From NCBI GenBank assembly GCA_964468205.1, contig CAYXVG010000022.1:1-64000 (forward strand): 64,000 nt of DNA, read 5' to 3'. Below are positions 17,089 to 25,629 of the stretch, piece by piece. This stretch comes from CAWELS01 sp964468205 (GTDB lineage Bacteria; Acidobacteriota; Terriglobia; Bryobacterales; Bryobacteraceae). Within the stretch, counting starts at the first letter, position 1. Each line of letters begins with the position of its first letter. The translations under genes and the position numbers were made by a program. Under the pieces are notes generated by a model that was not told where the DNA came from, ran no database searches, and was given only the letters and a program-made list of their open reading frames with translations.

Positions 17089-18096
17089 ATGACGAGGCGA
17101 GTATTCGTAGGAGCTTCCCTGGCGGCCGGACTTAAGCCGGCTGCACAGGCCGCCGAAAAGAAGACGACGATGGGATTCACGCCGGCGTCGACCATGATCA
17201 AACGGGTGCGCGACCCGATGGAGTATTTGGAATACTTCGCCGGTATGGGATTTGGCGGGGGCCAGATCGGTTGGCGCGGCGAGATCAGCCTCGACACCAT
17301 TCACGCGATTCGGCGCAAAGCCGAGGCCGCGGGCCTGTATCTGGAGGGTTCGACTGGGCTGGCGCGCGATGACAGGGATGAGTTCGAGCGGCGTCTCAAG
17401 CAGTATCGGGAACTGGGAGCGACGAGCTTCCGTACCACCTGCCTGAGCGGCCGCCGTTATGAGACTTTCGGCACTCTCGGCGAGTGGAAGGAGGCCGTCA
17501 AAGAGTACAAGCGCTGGTTGGCGCTGAGCGTCCCGGTTTGCGAGAAGCTCAAGATGCGCATGGGCGTGGAGAATCACAAAGACTGGACGGTGGAGGAGTT
17601 CCTGCAGTTGCTGAAGGAGTACGAGAGCGAGTATTTCGGCGTCTGTCTCGATTTCGGCAACAACATCTCACTGCTCGACGACCCGCACGAGGGGATAGAG
17701 GCGCTCGCTCCTTACGCCGTGAACACGCACCTCAAGGACATTGGCGTTCAACCTTACGAAGACGGTTTCCTCATGGCCCAGGTGGCGCTTGGCACGGGCT
17801 TCCTGGATCTGAAACGCGTCACGGAAGCGATCCGCCGATATCATCCGAAGATCAATTTCTCACTGGAGATGATGGCCCGGAATCCGCTGAAGATTCCATG
17901 CCTTACCGACAGGTACTGGGCCACATTCCCGAACCGGAGCGGCGGGTATCTCGCCCGCGCGCTGCGCTGGGTGGAGAAGAACAAACAAGAACTGCACAAC
18001 ATGGACGGAATGTCCGAGACCCAGAAGGCGGAGTTCGAGCAAGAGAACTTCCGCAAGTCAATTATCTACGCACGGGACGAACTCGGGATGGTCTAG
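17089..18096 (+). CDS. Exported sugar phosphate isomerase/epimerase-like TIM barrel protein
   Basis: A 335-residue xylose-isomerase-like TIM barrel. The N-terminus MTRRVFVGASLAAG contains a twin-arginine and hydrophobic stretch ending in an AQAA cleavage region, so export is likely. Barrel segments include MGFGGGQIGWRGEISLDTI, MGVENHKDWTVEEFL (Glu and His metal ligands), GVCLDFGNNISLL (Asp) and VNTHLKDIGV (His). The start at 17089 has a good ribosome binding site (GAGGAG, 17076-17081); the in-frame ATG 90 bases upstream has none and would bury the signal. The adjoining Gfo/Idh gene points to a shared sugar pathway, perhaps epimerisation or cleavage of keto-sugars. Confidence 0.82.
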   Translation: MTRRVFVGASLAAGLKPAAQAAEKKTTMGFTPASTMIKRVRDPMEYLEYFAGMGFGGGQIGWRGEISLDTIHAIRRKAEAAGLYLEGSTGLARDDRDEFERRLKQYRELGATSFRTTCLSGRRYETFGTLGEWKEAVKEYKRWLALSVPVCEKLKMRMGVENHKDWTVEEFLQLLKEYESEYFGVCLDFGNNISLLDDPHEGIEALAPYAVNTHLKDIGVQPYEDGFLMAQVALGTGFLDLKRVTEAIRRYHPKINFSLEMMARNPLKIPCLTDRYWATFPNRSGGYLARALRWVEKNKQELHNMDGMSETQKAEFEQENFRKSIIYARDELGMV

Positions 18097-18140
18097 GTAA
18101 GTATTTTCAGGTGTGGAAATCCGAAGTTGTGAGATTCTCC

Positions 18141-18169
18141 TTGATTTTAGTCTGGATTGCAAATATACT
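18141..18169 (+). promoter_or_regulatory. Predicted sigma-70 promoter of the Gfo/Idh gene
   Basis: TTGATT (18141-18146), a 17-base spacer and TATACT (18164-18169) form one of the best sigma-70 matches in the window. The start of transcription would be near 18176, giving a leader of about 57 bases. The leader holds a clear ribosome binding site, AGGAG at 18221-18225, 7 bases before the ATG. Despite the closeness of the TIM-barrel gene, this gene can therefore be transcribed independently. Confidence 0.65.
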
Positions 18170-18232
18170 TGCACCCGGGATTCATAGAGGCCCGCTGCTC
18201 AGCGAACAACAGTCTGCGACAGGAGTATCGGT

Positions 18233-19576
18233 ATGGAAGACGTAACGGCCACACGGCGCACTTTCTTGGGAGCGATCACCGCCGCTTCTTACCAACGCAT
18301 TCTCGGAGCCAACGACCGGGTTCAGATCGGGCTGATCGGTTACGGGCTCATCGGAGCGTTTCATCTGGAAACCTTCAAGAAACTACCCGATGTGGACATT
18401 GTGGGCGTCTGTGATGTCTATGCCCCGCGCGTGCAAGCCGGCATTGCGGCCGCGGGAGGAAAGCCCGAAGGCTATTCGGACTTCCGGCAGATGCTGGAGG
18501 TGAAGGACATTCATGGGGTTATTGTCGCTAGTCCGGATCAGTGGCACGCGCCGATGACGATCCTCGCCTGCGCCGCGGGCAAGGACGTCTATGTGGAGAA
18601 GCCGATGACCCTCTTTGTCGAGGAGGGCCGCTGGATGGTGAACGCAACCCGCAAGTTCAAACGCATTGTCCAGGTCGGCACCCAGCAACGAAGCGGCAAG
18701 CACTATCAGGAGGCGCGCCGGCTGGTGCAGGATGGCTACCTGGGCAAAATCCACGCCATCACGATGGCGGCTACCAGGAACGTGATGCCGGGCTTCGGTG
18801 ATCCTCCCAACGGAACTCCACCGGAAGGGCTGGACTACGAGATGTGGTTGGGGCCGGCCCCCAAGCGGCCTTACAATCCTCATCGCTCGCTCTACCATTT
18901 CCGCTGGTTCCGCGATTATTCGGGCGGCCAGATGACCAACCTCGGCGCGCACAACCTTGATATCGTGCATTGGTTCCTTGGAGCAAAAGGCCCCCGGGCG
19001 GTGGCTTCGCTGGGGGGCCGGCGGATTCTCACCGAGGATAACGGGGATACCGCGGATGTGCAGGAGGCGATCTTCGACTACGGTGATTTCACGGTGTCGT
19101 TTAATATCCGGGAAGCTAGTTCCGGCTTCCGCGAGCCATTCGCGTTCTGCGGCACGAAGGGCGCAATGAGCATCGGGCGGGGCGGTTTCGAGATCAAGCC
19201 CGAGATGGACGTGCATCCGGCCAACCTGATTCCGAACTGGTCGACACCTCCGGGCCATCCGGAACGCTCGGATGCGAAACCGACACCCTACATCGAGCCG
19301 AAGAAGGTGCAGGGCTCCTCGGATGAGCAGACAGATCTGCACGCGCGAAACTTCGTGGACTGCATCAAGTCGCGCGAAGAGCCCATCGCACCGGTGGAGG
19401 ACGGCCACCGGGTCGCCACCGCCTGTCATTTGGGCAACATAGCCATGGAGGTGGGCCGTCTGCTCCGCTGGGACGCTGAAAAGGAGCAGATTATCGGCGA
19501 CCGCGAAGCGAATAAGCTTTTGGTTCGTCCCTACCGCAAACCTTGGGACGAGATCGTCAAGAGTGTTGGCGTATGA
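18233..19576 (+). CDS. Gfo/Idh/MocA family oxidoreductase, probably Tat-exported
   Basis: An NAD(P)-dependent sugar oxidoreductase of 447 residues. A twin-arginine signal is visible (TATRRTFLGAITAA). The Rossmann motif is IGLIGYGLIGAFHLE, and the catalytic-lysine motif is DVYVEKPMTLF. The segment LGPAPKRPYNPHRSLYHFRWFRDYSGG and the HxxD-type region LGAHNLDIVHW belong to the clade with exported members. It sits between an exported TIM-barrel isomerase and a TonB-dependent receptor, as expected for periplasmic glycoside processing. It has its own strong promoter. Substrate may be a glycoside oxidised at C3, but this rests on context. Confidence 0.87.
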   Translation: MEDVTATRRTFLGAITAASYQRILGANDRVQIGLIGYGLIGAFHLETFKKLPDVDIVGVCDVYAPRVQAGIAAAGGKPEGYSDFRQMLEVKDIHGVIVASPDQWHAPMTILACAAGKDVYVEKPMTLFVEEGRWMVNATRKFKRIVQVGTQQRSGKHYQEARRLVQDGYLGKIHAITMAATRNVMPGFGDPPNGTPPEGLDYEMWLGPAPKRPYNPHRSLYHFRWFRDYSGGQMTNLGAHNLDIVHWFLGAKGPRAVASLGGRRILTEDNGDTADVQEAIFDYGDFTVSFNIREASSGFREPFAFCGTKGAMSIGRGGFEIKPEMDVHPANLIPNWSTPPGHPERSDAKPTPYIEPKKVQGSSDEQTDLHARNFVDCIKSREEPIAPVEDGHRVATACHLGNIAMEVGRLLRWDAEKEQIIGDREANKLLVRPYRKPWDEIVKSVGV

Positions 19577-20471
19577 CCCTTAGCGGCAAGACTGAACGCT
19601 TGTACCCTGAGACCCTCGAGCTCCGCGCAGGGGAGTCTTGGGCCAGCGCCGGGTCTGGCCGCCAAGCTGGAAAGATCCACTCCGGATCTGTTTCCAATCC
19701 GCTTCTCCCTCAACGGGGAGATGTTCTCTGGACCTGTTTTTCCGCGGACTGTGGAGCCGGGCTTCTCTTCTCTCTACCGTTTGGTTCCACTCGCATATCG
19801 AATCGACCTACGCACGAGCCGCACCACCGCCATGGTGCGGCCTCTCAGATCCCGGCCGCCAGCCGCGCTTTGGAGCAAGCACCTGGAATCCGCTGCACGG
19901 CGCCGTCCTACCGGATTTGTTTCCCGGTATGGGTATCTGACCGTAGACCCATGGCCTCGGAGTAAGCAAAGCCGACCGGATCCCAGAAACGGGATTCGTC
20001 GTCTGAGTTGGGGGTAGCCAGGTTTTCCAGAGGGATGAGGTCCGCCGTATGCGCACCCACGTCTTGGGGCGTCCGGATTTCGAGGCCGGTTCATGCCAAA
20101 AACTCTGGCCGGCCAGCCCCATTCCGAAACGCTTCGCTCCTCCCAACCAGCCGCCTCCTCCGGATGTGGATTACGCCGGCTGGATCGAGCCTGTTGAAGT
20201 AAAAGGCTCACCAGGCCAGCGAGCGGTATCCGCAAGTCTTCTCTCGAATCTGCCGTCTTTATCTGTTATGCGGCGGAAGAATGGGGCTGAAAGGCCACTG
20301 TCATGGTTGGAGAGCCTGGACCCAACCGCTGGTGCAGCCGTAACGAGCCCCCTCATGACCCTGCTAAGAACCGTGCTTGCCGGGCGTCGCGCCTCCCAAA
20401 GAGGGATTCACCACACGATGCCAAAACGAGAGACATCAGGCTGTTTTGTTATCCATGAGGTTAGTTCAAAG
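19577..20471. other. Long untranslated region before the TonB receptor, 895 bp
   Basis: No gene is recognised across nearly 0.9 kb. Several short frames exist on both strands, but none resembles a protein family. The stretch contains a perfect hairpin (19818-19841), an imperfect one around 19929-19952 (ATGGG paired with CCCAT) and CTCCC/GGGGAG at about 19705-19720. It reads like structured noncoding DNA or decayed coding sequence. No TTGACA/TATAAT pair with correct spacing is evident. It may be a long leader of the receptor mRNA. Confidence 0.5.
19818..19841. repeat. Perfect inverted repeat, 9 bp arms
   Basis: GCCGCACCA (19818-19826) and TGGTGCGGC (19833-19841) pair perfectly around the loop CCGCCA. 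There is no following T-run, so it is not a standard terminator. It lies in the middle of the unexplained region between the Gfo/Idh gene and the TonB receptor. Confidence 0.7.
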
Positions 20472-23400
20472 ATGAGAAAGCTACTGATTTCACTGTTTTT
20501 CGTGCTTGTATCGTCCCTGCCTGTTTTCGGGCAGACCGCCGGGCAGATTGCCGGCACTGTGATGGACTCCACTGGAGCGATGATTCCCGGAGCCACTGTG
20601 ACGGTCACCAATACGGGCACGAACGCCATCCGGACAACGACTACAAACGAGGCGGGGCTGTATACGTTTCCGTCGCTCGTCCCCGGAGAGTATAACGTCC
20701 GGGTGGAAGCCGGCGGGTTTAAGATTACCACCCGCACCGGCGTGCGACTAGAGGTACAACAACTGGCCGAGATTGACGTAACCCTGGAAGTGGGCGAGGT
20801 CTCGCAGTCGATCGAAGTGGCCGCCGACGCCGCTATGTTGAACACGTCGGACGCCACCGTTGGAACGGTTATCGAACAGAGGAGAATTGTTGACCTGCCA
20901 TTGAATGGCCGCAATTATCTCCAGCTCGTCGCGTTGAGCCCGAACGTCACGGCTGGATTCGCGACGCCAGGCCAGGTCAGCGGCCGGCAGGGCGGAGACA
21001 GGGCAGGGCAGAACTTCTCGCTCTCCGGAATGCGCGGCACGTGGAACAACTACTCGCTCGACGGCGTTTCCAACACGGACGTTAACTTTAACCTCTACGT
21101 GTTGCGTCCTTCGGTGGATGCTCTCCAGGAGTTCAAGGTCCAGAGCGGCATCTATCCGGCCGAGTTCGGCCGCGGCGCCGGGCAAATCAACGTATCCACC
21201 AAAGCCGGCACCAACGAGTACCACGGCACGGCATTCTGGTTCCATAGGAATGATAAGTTCGATGCCCGCCAGTACGACTTTGATGGCACCAAACCAGGCG
21301 AGCAACCATTTAAGTGGAATCAGTTCGGTTTCGTGTTGGGCGGTCCGGTAATTATTCCAAAGGTCTTCAACGGTAAGAACAGGCTATTCTTCATGGCCAA
21401 CTACGAAGGCTTCAAATTGCGCGACGCCAGTATTGGCACCAACACGGTTCCAACAGCGGCAATGAAGACCGGTGATTTCTCCAGTTTTCCGACAACGATC
21501 AAGGACCCGTGGACAAAGGAACCATTCGGCGGCAACATCATTCCAAGCAGTATGCTGGACCCAACGTCCCTCGCTATCTCGGAGTTCTATCCCGACCCGA
21601 ACATCAGCAAGACGGCGGTGGACCGGAATTTCCAGAGTTCCCGGAGGCGCAATCAGGACAGAGATCAGTTCAACCTTCGGATCGACGTCAATGAGAGCTC
21701 CAACTCCCAGTGGTTCGGCCGTTATAGCTGGACCGATGAGCCGAGCATCAATGACGGCATGTACCTGAATGGGAACACGCGCATCAGTAAGGCCAAGCAA
21801 CTGATGGTGTCCAACACCCGAGTGCTGTCCCCGACGATGGTGAACGAAGCCAGGTTCGGATACACGTGGATGTACAACGAGGAGGGCCAGGAATTGGGCT
21901 GCACTCGGAACGTGGTCGAGGAACTCGGCCTGCCGATTCCGACGGAACCCTGCCAAAGCTGGGGCATCCCGACTGTCCGCGGGATGGCCAACTACTCTGA
22001 ACTCGGCAACGGCGCCAACGGCCCGTTCGTCATCGACGATAAGATCTTCCAGATCCTCGACAACTTCTCGTGGATCCGCGGCAAGCACTCCATCCGCTTC
22101 GGCGGGGAGTATCGCTACGATGTGTATGACCAGATCGGCAACGAGTTCGCCCGCGGGGTGTTCGAATTTGTGACCCGTTACAGTGGCGACAACTATTCCG
22201 ACATGCTTCTGGGCACGATGTCGAAGGCTTCGGTCGCGGTGGCACTGGCGGAAGCCAACTTCCGGGCTCACAACCTGGCGTTCTACGTCGACGACGTCTA
22301 TCGCATCAATTCGAAACTGACCCTCAATCTCGGCCTGCGCTATGAGTACTTCGAGCCTTTCCGGGACTTGCTCGACAACAACGTGAACGCGTACACGCCT
22401 TACCTGTCGCATATCCCAAACGATCCGAACATGGCCGCGCATCCGATCCTGGTTCGCACCGGCAGTGGGGACTTCTGGGAAGGCAAGGATTTCGTGTATG
22501 ACGGCATTCAAGTCGAGCGCAGCAACCGCTTTGGCGCGAGCAATGTCATGCCCGACAAAAATAACTTCGCGCCCCGGCTTGGCATCGCCTACAACCCAAC
22601 ACAGGACTGGGTAATCCGGACCGGCGTCGGTGTGTTCTACAACCACGAGAGCGGCAACTCCCGGTTCGACATGAACCGCGGGATGGGCGGCCGCAGCGCA
22701 GCCACGCCCGGCGTCACTCCGGACCTGGACTGGGGCAACTTCCTGCCCGGCGGCGACCAACTGCCAATTCACATCTCAACGCCGTTCCTTTGGGGAGTCG
22801 CGCCGAACGTCAGGGACACGTATTCCATTCAGTACCTGCTGAACGTCCAGCGCCGGCTTGGCTCGAATACTACTCTTGAAGTCGGCTACAATGGCGCTCT
22901 GCACCGCAAGTTGCAGTCGCTCGTGAACGGGAACCAACCCACCTTCGGCACTACCCCCTTCCGCCTCCGGGCGCCTGCGCCCGAGTTTGGGGCTCTCCAG
23001 GTGGTTCGCTCGGAAGGCAATGGCAATTACAACGGCCTGGGCCTGAAGCTCACGCGCCGCATGTCCAACGGTATCACTGCTCTGGTCAGCTACACCTGGT
23101 CGAAATCGCTTGACCAGTCCAGCGCCATTCGCGGGAATTCCGCTGACATCTTCACCAATGACGCCTTCTGCATCATGTGTGATTACGGGTACTCGGCCCA
23201 CAACACGCCGCACCGGTTCGTTACATCGGTACTGTGGGACCTTCCGATTGGCAGAGGCAAAGCCTACGGGGCCGAAATGAACCGGGTTGCGGATGCCGTC
23301 ATTGGCGGCTGGCAAGTCGGCTCGATCATCACCTGGCAGAGCGGCCGGCCGGCTAACATGATGGCTGGCTGGTGGGACCCGCCGGGCACCAATACCTTTG

Positions 23401-23798
23401 GTGACACCCGCCTGGTCGCCTCGGGTCAGGATCCCAACCTGTCTTCCGATCAGCGCACCACCGAGAGATGGTGGAACACGGCTGCTTTCTGGGCCCCCGC
23501 CGACGGCACGATTGGGAACGTGAGCCGCAACCGGATGCAAGGACCGACGACCTTCGCCTGGGACTTCTCACTGCACAAGAGCTTCAGTCTTTTCGAGAGT
23601 CACCAGTTGGAGTTCCGCTTCGAGGCGTTCAATTTCCCGAATCACCCTGCCTGGGGGACTCCGAACTCCACCTTCGCCACTTCGAATCCCAACACCTATA
23701 TCGATCCTGATCTGAAGCCGTCCCCGAACTTCGGACGGATTCGAGGCACCGCGAACAGTATGAGACAACTGCAGTTCGGCTTGAAGTACATCTTCTAA
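20472..23798 (+). CDS. TonB-dependent receptor with carboxypeptidase-regulatory domain
   Basis: An outer-membrane transporter of 1108 residues. Residues 1-20 form a signal peptide (MRKLLISLFFVLVSSLPVFG). Residues 24-105 are a CarboxypepD_reg/Cna-B-like beta-sandwich (GTVMDSTGAMIPGATVTVTN, then PGEYNVRVEAGGF). The plug region contains LPLNGRNYLQL (142-152), a signature of the large Acidobacteriota receptor family. A barrel of more than 800 residues follows, ending in LQFGLKYIF with a terminal phenylalanine. The ATG at 20472 opens the signal peptide; the frame continues 141 codons further upstream without protein-like sequence. It imports an unknown large substrate, likely an oligosaccharide or peptide, using TonB energy. 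Confidence 0.92.
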   Translation: MRKLLISLFFVLVSSLPVFGQTAGQIAGTVMDSTGAMIPGATVTVTNTGTNAIRTTTTNEAGLYTFPSLVPGEYNVRVEAGGFKITTRTGVRLEVQQLAEIDVTLEVGEVSQSIEVAADAAMLNTSDATVGTVIEQRRIVDLPLNGRNYLQLVALSPNVTAGFATPGQVSGRQGGDRAGQNFSLSGMRGTWNNYSLDGVSNTDVNFNLYVLRPSVDALQEFKVQSGIYPAEFGRGAGQINVSTKAGTNEYHGTAFWFHRNDKFDARQYDFDGTKPGEQPFKWNQFGFVLGGPVIIPKVFNGKNRLFFMANYEGFKLRDASIGTNTVPTAAMKTGDFSSFPTTIKDPWTKEPFGGNIIPSSMLDPTSLAISEFYPDPNISKTAVDRNFQSSRRRNQDRDQFNLRIDVNESSNSQWFGRYSWTDEPSINDGMYLNGNTRISKAKQLMVSNTRVLSPTMVNEARFGYTWMYNEEGQELGCTRNVVEELGLPIPTEPCQSWGIPTVRGMANYSELGNGANGPFVIDDKIFQILDNFSWIRGKHSIRFGGEYRYDVYDQIGNEFARGVFEFVTRYSGDNYSDMLLGTMSKASVAVALAEANFRAHNLAFYVDDVYRINSKLTLNLGLRYEYFEPFRDLLDNNVNAYTPYLSHIPNDPNMAAHPILVRTGSGDFWEGKDFVYDGIQVERSNRFGASNVMPDKNNFAPRLGIAYNPTQDWVIRTGVGVFYNHESGNSRFDMNRGMGGRSAATPGVTPDLDWGNFLPGGDQLPIHISTPFLWGVAPNVRDTYSIQYLLNVQRRLGSNTTLEVGYNGALHRKLQSLVNGNQPTFGTTPFRLRAPAPEFGALQVVRSEGNGNYNGLGLKLTRRMSNGITALVSYTWSKSLDQSSAIRGNSADIFTNDAFCIMCDYGYSAHNTPHRFVTSVLWDLPIGRGKAYGAEMNRVADAVIGGWQVGSIITWQSGRPANMMAGWWDPPGTNTFGDTRLVASGQDPNLSSDQRTTERWWNTAAFWAPADGTIGNVSRNRMQGPTTFAWDFSLHKSFSLFESHQLEFRFEAFNFPNHPAWGTPNSTFATSNPNTYIDPDLKPSPNFGRIRGTANSMRQLQFGLKYIF

Positions 23799-23835
23799 CC
23801 GGGCAATTGCAGTAAAAGCCGGGACCATCACCACA

Positions 23836-23859
23836 GGGGAGCCGGAGAGCCGGCTCCCC
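23836..23859 (+). terminator. Terminator after the TonB receptor
   Basis: A perfect 10-bp stem, GGGGAGCCGG (23836-23845) with CCGGCTCCCC (23850-23859), closes a 4-base AGAG loop 37 bases after the receptor stop codon. The downstream bases ATTCTTGT are only moderately T-rich, so termination may be partial. Confidence 0.7.
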
Positions 23860-23979
23860 ATTCTTGTGCCTTGCGTTGCGTGGACCGCGGCTCCAGGCTC
23901 ATCAATCCAGACCGCCAGGCTGTTAAAATAACCGAGAGGGGCGAACACAAGACCACCGCCTGAAGACGCAGGAGGAACT

Positions 23980-24993
23980 ATGAAAACCATTCGACTACTG
24001 CCATTGGCTCTCTTGTTGGCCGCACCCGGAGTGCGAGCCGATTTCAGCTTCACCCAGACCAGCGAAATGACCGGTGGAGTGCTGCACGGCGCAATGAAGA
24101 TGGCCGGGGCCTTCAGCAAAAAGGCGCGCGAACCGATCGTGACCAAGACCGCGGTGAAAGGAAATCGGATGGCCTCGATCATGGACGAGCAGATCACCGT
24201 CACGGATGTCGATGCCGAAACAATTACCACGATTCACCCAAAGAAGAAAGAATACTCGGTCGTCACGTTCGAGCAGATGCGCCAGTACCTGGAGCAGATG
24301 AGCCAGAAGGCCAAGAAGAAGAAGGACGAGAGCGATCCGCAGCTCGACTTCTCGGTATCGGTGGAGAAGACAGACAACGAGAGGGACATCGACGGCCAGA
24401 CGGCGCGCGAAGTCCGCCTGAAGATGAAGATTCAGGGCCAGAACCCGCAGACCGGCGACAGCGGTCAAATGGACATGCTGATGCAGTCCTGGATGGCGAA
24501 GCCGGCGAGCGGATATGAAGAGGTGCAGGAGTTCTATAAGAAGTACGCGGGGAAGTTGAACTGGATGCCGAACACCGCGATGGCGATGTTCTCCGGCGGC
24601 GCGCAGGGCGGCCAACAGGGCATGGCCGAGTTGACCGAGGAGATGGCGAAGATGAACGGAATGCCGCTGTTGCAGGTTGTCTCCATGGGCACGGGCGACC
24701 TTTCGCAGCCCGCCTCCGAATCCAGCGCCGGACCGCAGGGTCCCTCCGGGGCGCAGATGGCCGAAGCGCTCAAGGGCCTGGGTGGATTCGGCAGATTTGG
24801 CAAGAAAAAGAAGGAGCCGGAACCCGAGCCACAAGCCGCCGAAGGCCAGCAGGCCAGTGGCCCCAGCAAGCTGATGGAAATGACCATTCGCTACAGCGGC
24901 TATTCAAGCGCCAGCGTCGACCCGTCGCTGGTGGATACGGAGCCGGCCGGATTCAAGCTGGTGAAGAGTCAGATAGAAAAAGCGCTGCGGTAG
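23980..24993 (+). CDS. Secreted hypothetical protein (DUF4412-like features)
   Basis: A 337-residue protein with a signal peptide (MKTIRLLPLALLLAAPGVRA) and mature start DFSFTQTSEMTGG. Two lysine-rich stretches (KKAKKKKDE near 110, GKKKKEPEPEPQ near 270) and a methionine/glycine-rich central region (MAMFSGGAQGGQQGM) are visible. The beginning resembles DUF4412-type proteins with repeated beta-strands, but this is weak. A good ribosome binding site (AGGAGG, 23969-23974) precedes the ATG. The terminator just after it also serves the convergent rpsU gene. Function is unknown; it is probably periplasmic. Confidence 0.65.
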   Translation: MKTIRLLPLALLLAAPGVRADFSFTQTSEMTGGVLHGAMKMAGAFSKKAREPIVTKTAVKGNRMASIMDEQITVTDVDAETITTIHPKKKEYSVVTFEQMRQYLEQMSQKAKKKKDESDPQLDFSVSVEKTDNERDIDGQTAREVRLKMKIQGQNPQTGDSGQMDMLMQSWMAKPASGYEEVQEFYKKYAGKLNWMPNTAMAMFSGGAQGGQQGMAELTEEMAKMNGMPLLQVVSMGTGDLSQPASESSAGPQGPSGAQMAEALKGLGGFGRFGKKKKEPEPEPQAAEGQQASGPSKLMEMTIRYSGYSSASVDPSLVDTEPAGFKLVKSQIEKALR

Positions 24994-25010
24994 ACCCGCG
25001 GCGCTTTTTC
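24976..25010. terminator. Bidirectional terminator between convergent genes
   Basis: GAAAAAGCGC (24976-24985) and GCGCTTTTTC (25001-25010) extend inward with TGCGG and CCGCG to give a 15-bp stem (one T-G wobble) around the loop TAGAC. A- and T-runs on the two sides supply a U-tract in either direction. It overlaps the end of the secreted-protein gene and lies 26 bases from the end of rpsU, so it can stop both transcripts. Confidence 0.85.
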
Positions 25011-25036
25011 GAATTCATCTCATTGGCGGTGGGAGG

Positions 25037-25234
25037 CTATTCCATATCCCGGGACCGCTTCTTGCGGTTGCGTTTGCGGGCCAGGGCCTGCTTGACGCGT
25101 TTCTTCTCGCCAGGTTTCAGGTAGTAGGAGTGACGCTTGATCTCCTTGATGATGTCCTCTTGCTGTACCTTTCGCTTGAAGCGCCGAAGGGCGCTTTCGA
25201 CTGTTTCGTTGTCATTTACGATGACTTCTGCCAA
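25037..25234 (-). CDS. rpsU: 30S ribosomal protein S21
   Basis: A 65-residue basic protein of the small ribosomal subunit, involved in mRNA recruitment to the 30S subunit. The start LAEVIVNDNETVESALRRF, the central KRKVQQEDIIKEIKRHSYY and the lysine/arginine-rich C-terminus (KRVKQALARKRNRKKRS) are family hallmarks. I chose the TTG at 25234: it gives the normal length, and a strong ribosome binding site (GGAAAGGGGGTG) lies upstream. The frame continues to an ATG at 25294, but that extension is not conserved-looking. It is monocistronic and is terminated by the bidirectional hairpin it shares with the convergent gene. Confidence 0.93.
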   Translation of the reverse strand: MAEVIVNDNETVESALRRFKRKVQQEDIIKEIKRHSYYLKPGEKKRVKQALARKRNRKKRSRDME

Positions 25235-25297
25235 GCGGGTTTCACCCCCTTTCCGCGCAAAAATTTCGTTAGCTGCGCCGCGAGCGCTATCCAACTG

Positions 25298-25317
25298 ATA
25301 CCGGAATCAATACCGGA
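25298..25317. repeat. Short direct repeat ATACCGGA upstream of rpsU
   Basis: ATACCGGA occurs at 25298-25305 and again at 25310-25317, a 12-base period close to one helical turn. It lies between the divergent rpsU and DUF350-like genes and might be a regulator binding site for either. No matching family of sites was recognised. Confidence 0.35.
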
Positions 25318-25396
25318 GACGCGATAACTCTTACTATGATAATGGGTTGCGGCAGCGGGCACAACCGGGCGGGATAACCGGCACGGGGAGGAACTC

Positions 25397-25612
25397 ATGG
25401 ATATGTATCTGAGCTTTGGCGGGTTGATCAGCGCGCTGGTCTTCGTTGTGGCCGGCCTGCTGATCTTTCAACTCGTCTTTCGGGCCACCGCGAAATCGGC
25501 GGTGGCGCTGTTTCGCGACGAGATCGTCGAGAAGCAGAACGTGGCGCTCGCCGTGCTGGTGGGACTGGTGGCAGTGGCGTTGAGCATCATTATTGCCGCC
25601 GCGGTACATTGA
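25397..25612 (+). CDS. Small DUF350-like membrane protein
   Basis: A 71-residue protein with two hydrophobic helices (about 8-30 and 49-70) separated by a polar loop (RATAKSAVALFRDEIVEKQN). This is the hairpin pattern of the DUF350 family, but most DUF350 proteins have two such units (about 130 residues), so this is a half-length version. GGAGGAAC (25387-25394) is the ribosome binding site and TATGAT (25335-25340) may be the -10 box. Its TGA (25610-25612) overlaps a TTG of the downstream UroD-like frame, and the two genes may be coupled. Function is unknown. Confidence 0.65.
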   Translation: MDMYLSFGGLISALVFVVAGLLIFQLVFRATAKSAVALFRDEIVEKQNVALAVLVGLVAVALSIIIAAAVH

Positions 25613-25629
25613 TTGGACAGGACAGGCGG

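Noticed and set aside
19774..20235. Minus-strand frames in the region before the TonB receptor as genes
   Set aside because: Two overlapping frames exist but both are Arg/Pro/Gly-rich, without a ribosome binding site or recognisable motif.
20293..20330. Cobalamin riboswitch-like fragments (GGCCACTGTCATGG, then AGCCTGGACC) upstream of the TonB receptor
   Set aside because: The essential core elements GGGAA and GGTGnnAAnTCC are not found at the right distance, so these are chance similarities.
20049..20471. N-terminal extension of the TonB receptor frame by 141 codons
   Set aside because: A clean signal peptide begins at 20472; the extension is proline- and arginine-rich with no signal, so it is not part of the protein.
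25609..25629. TTG at 25609 as the start of the UroD-like gene
   Set aside because: The family begins at MTSRERV (25630); the TTG overlaps the previous stop and is less likely, though coupling is possible.
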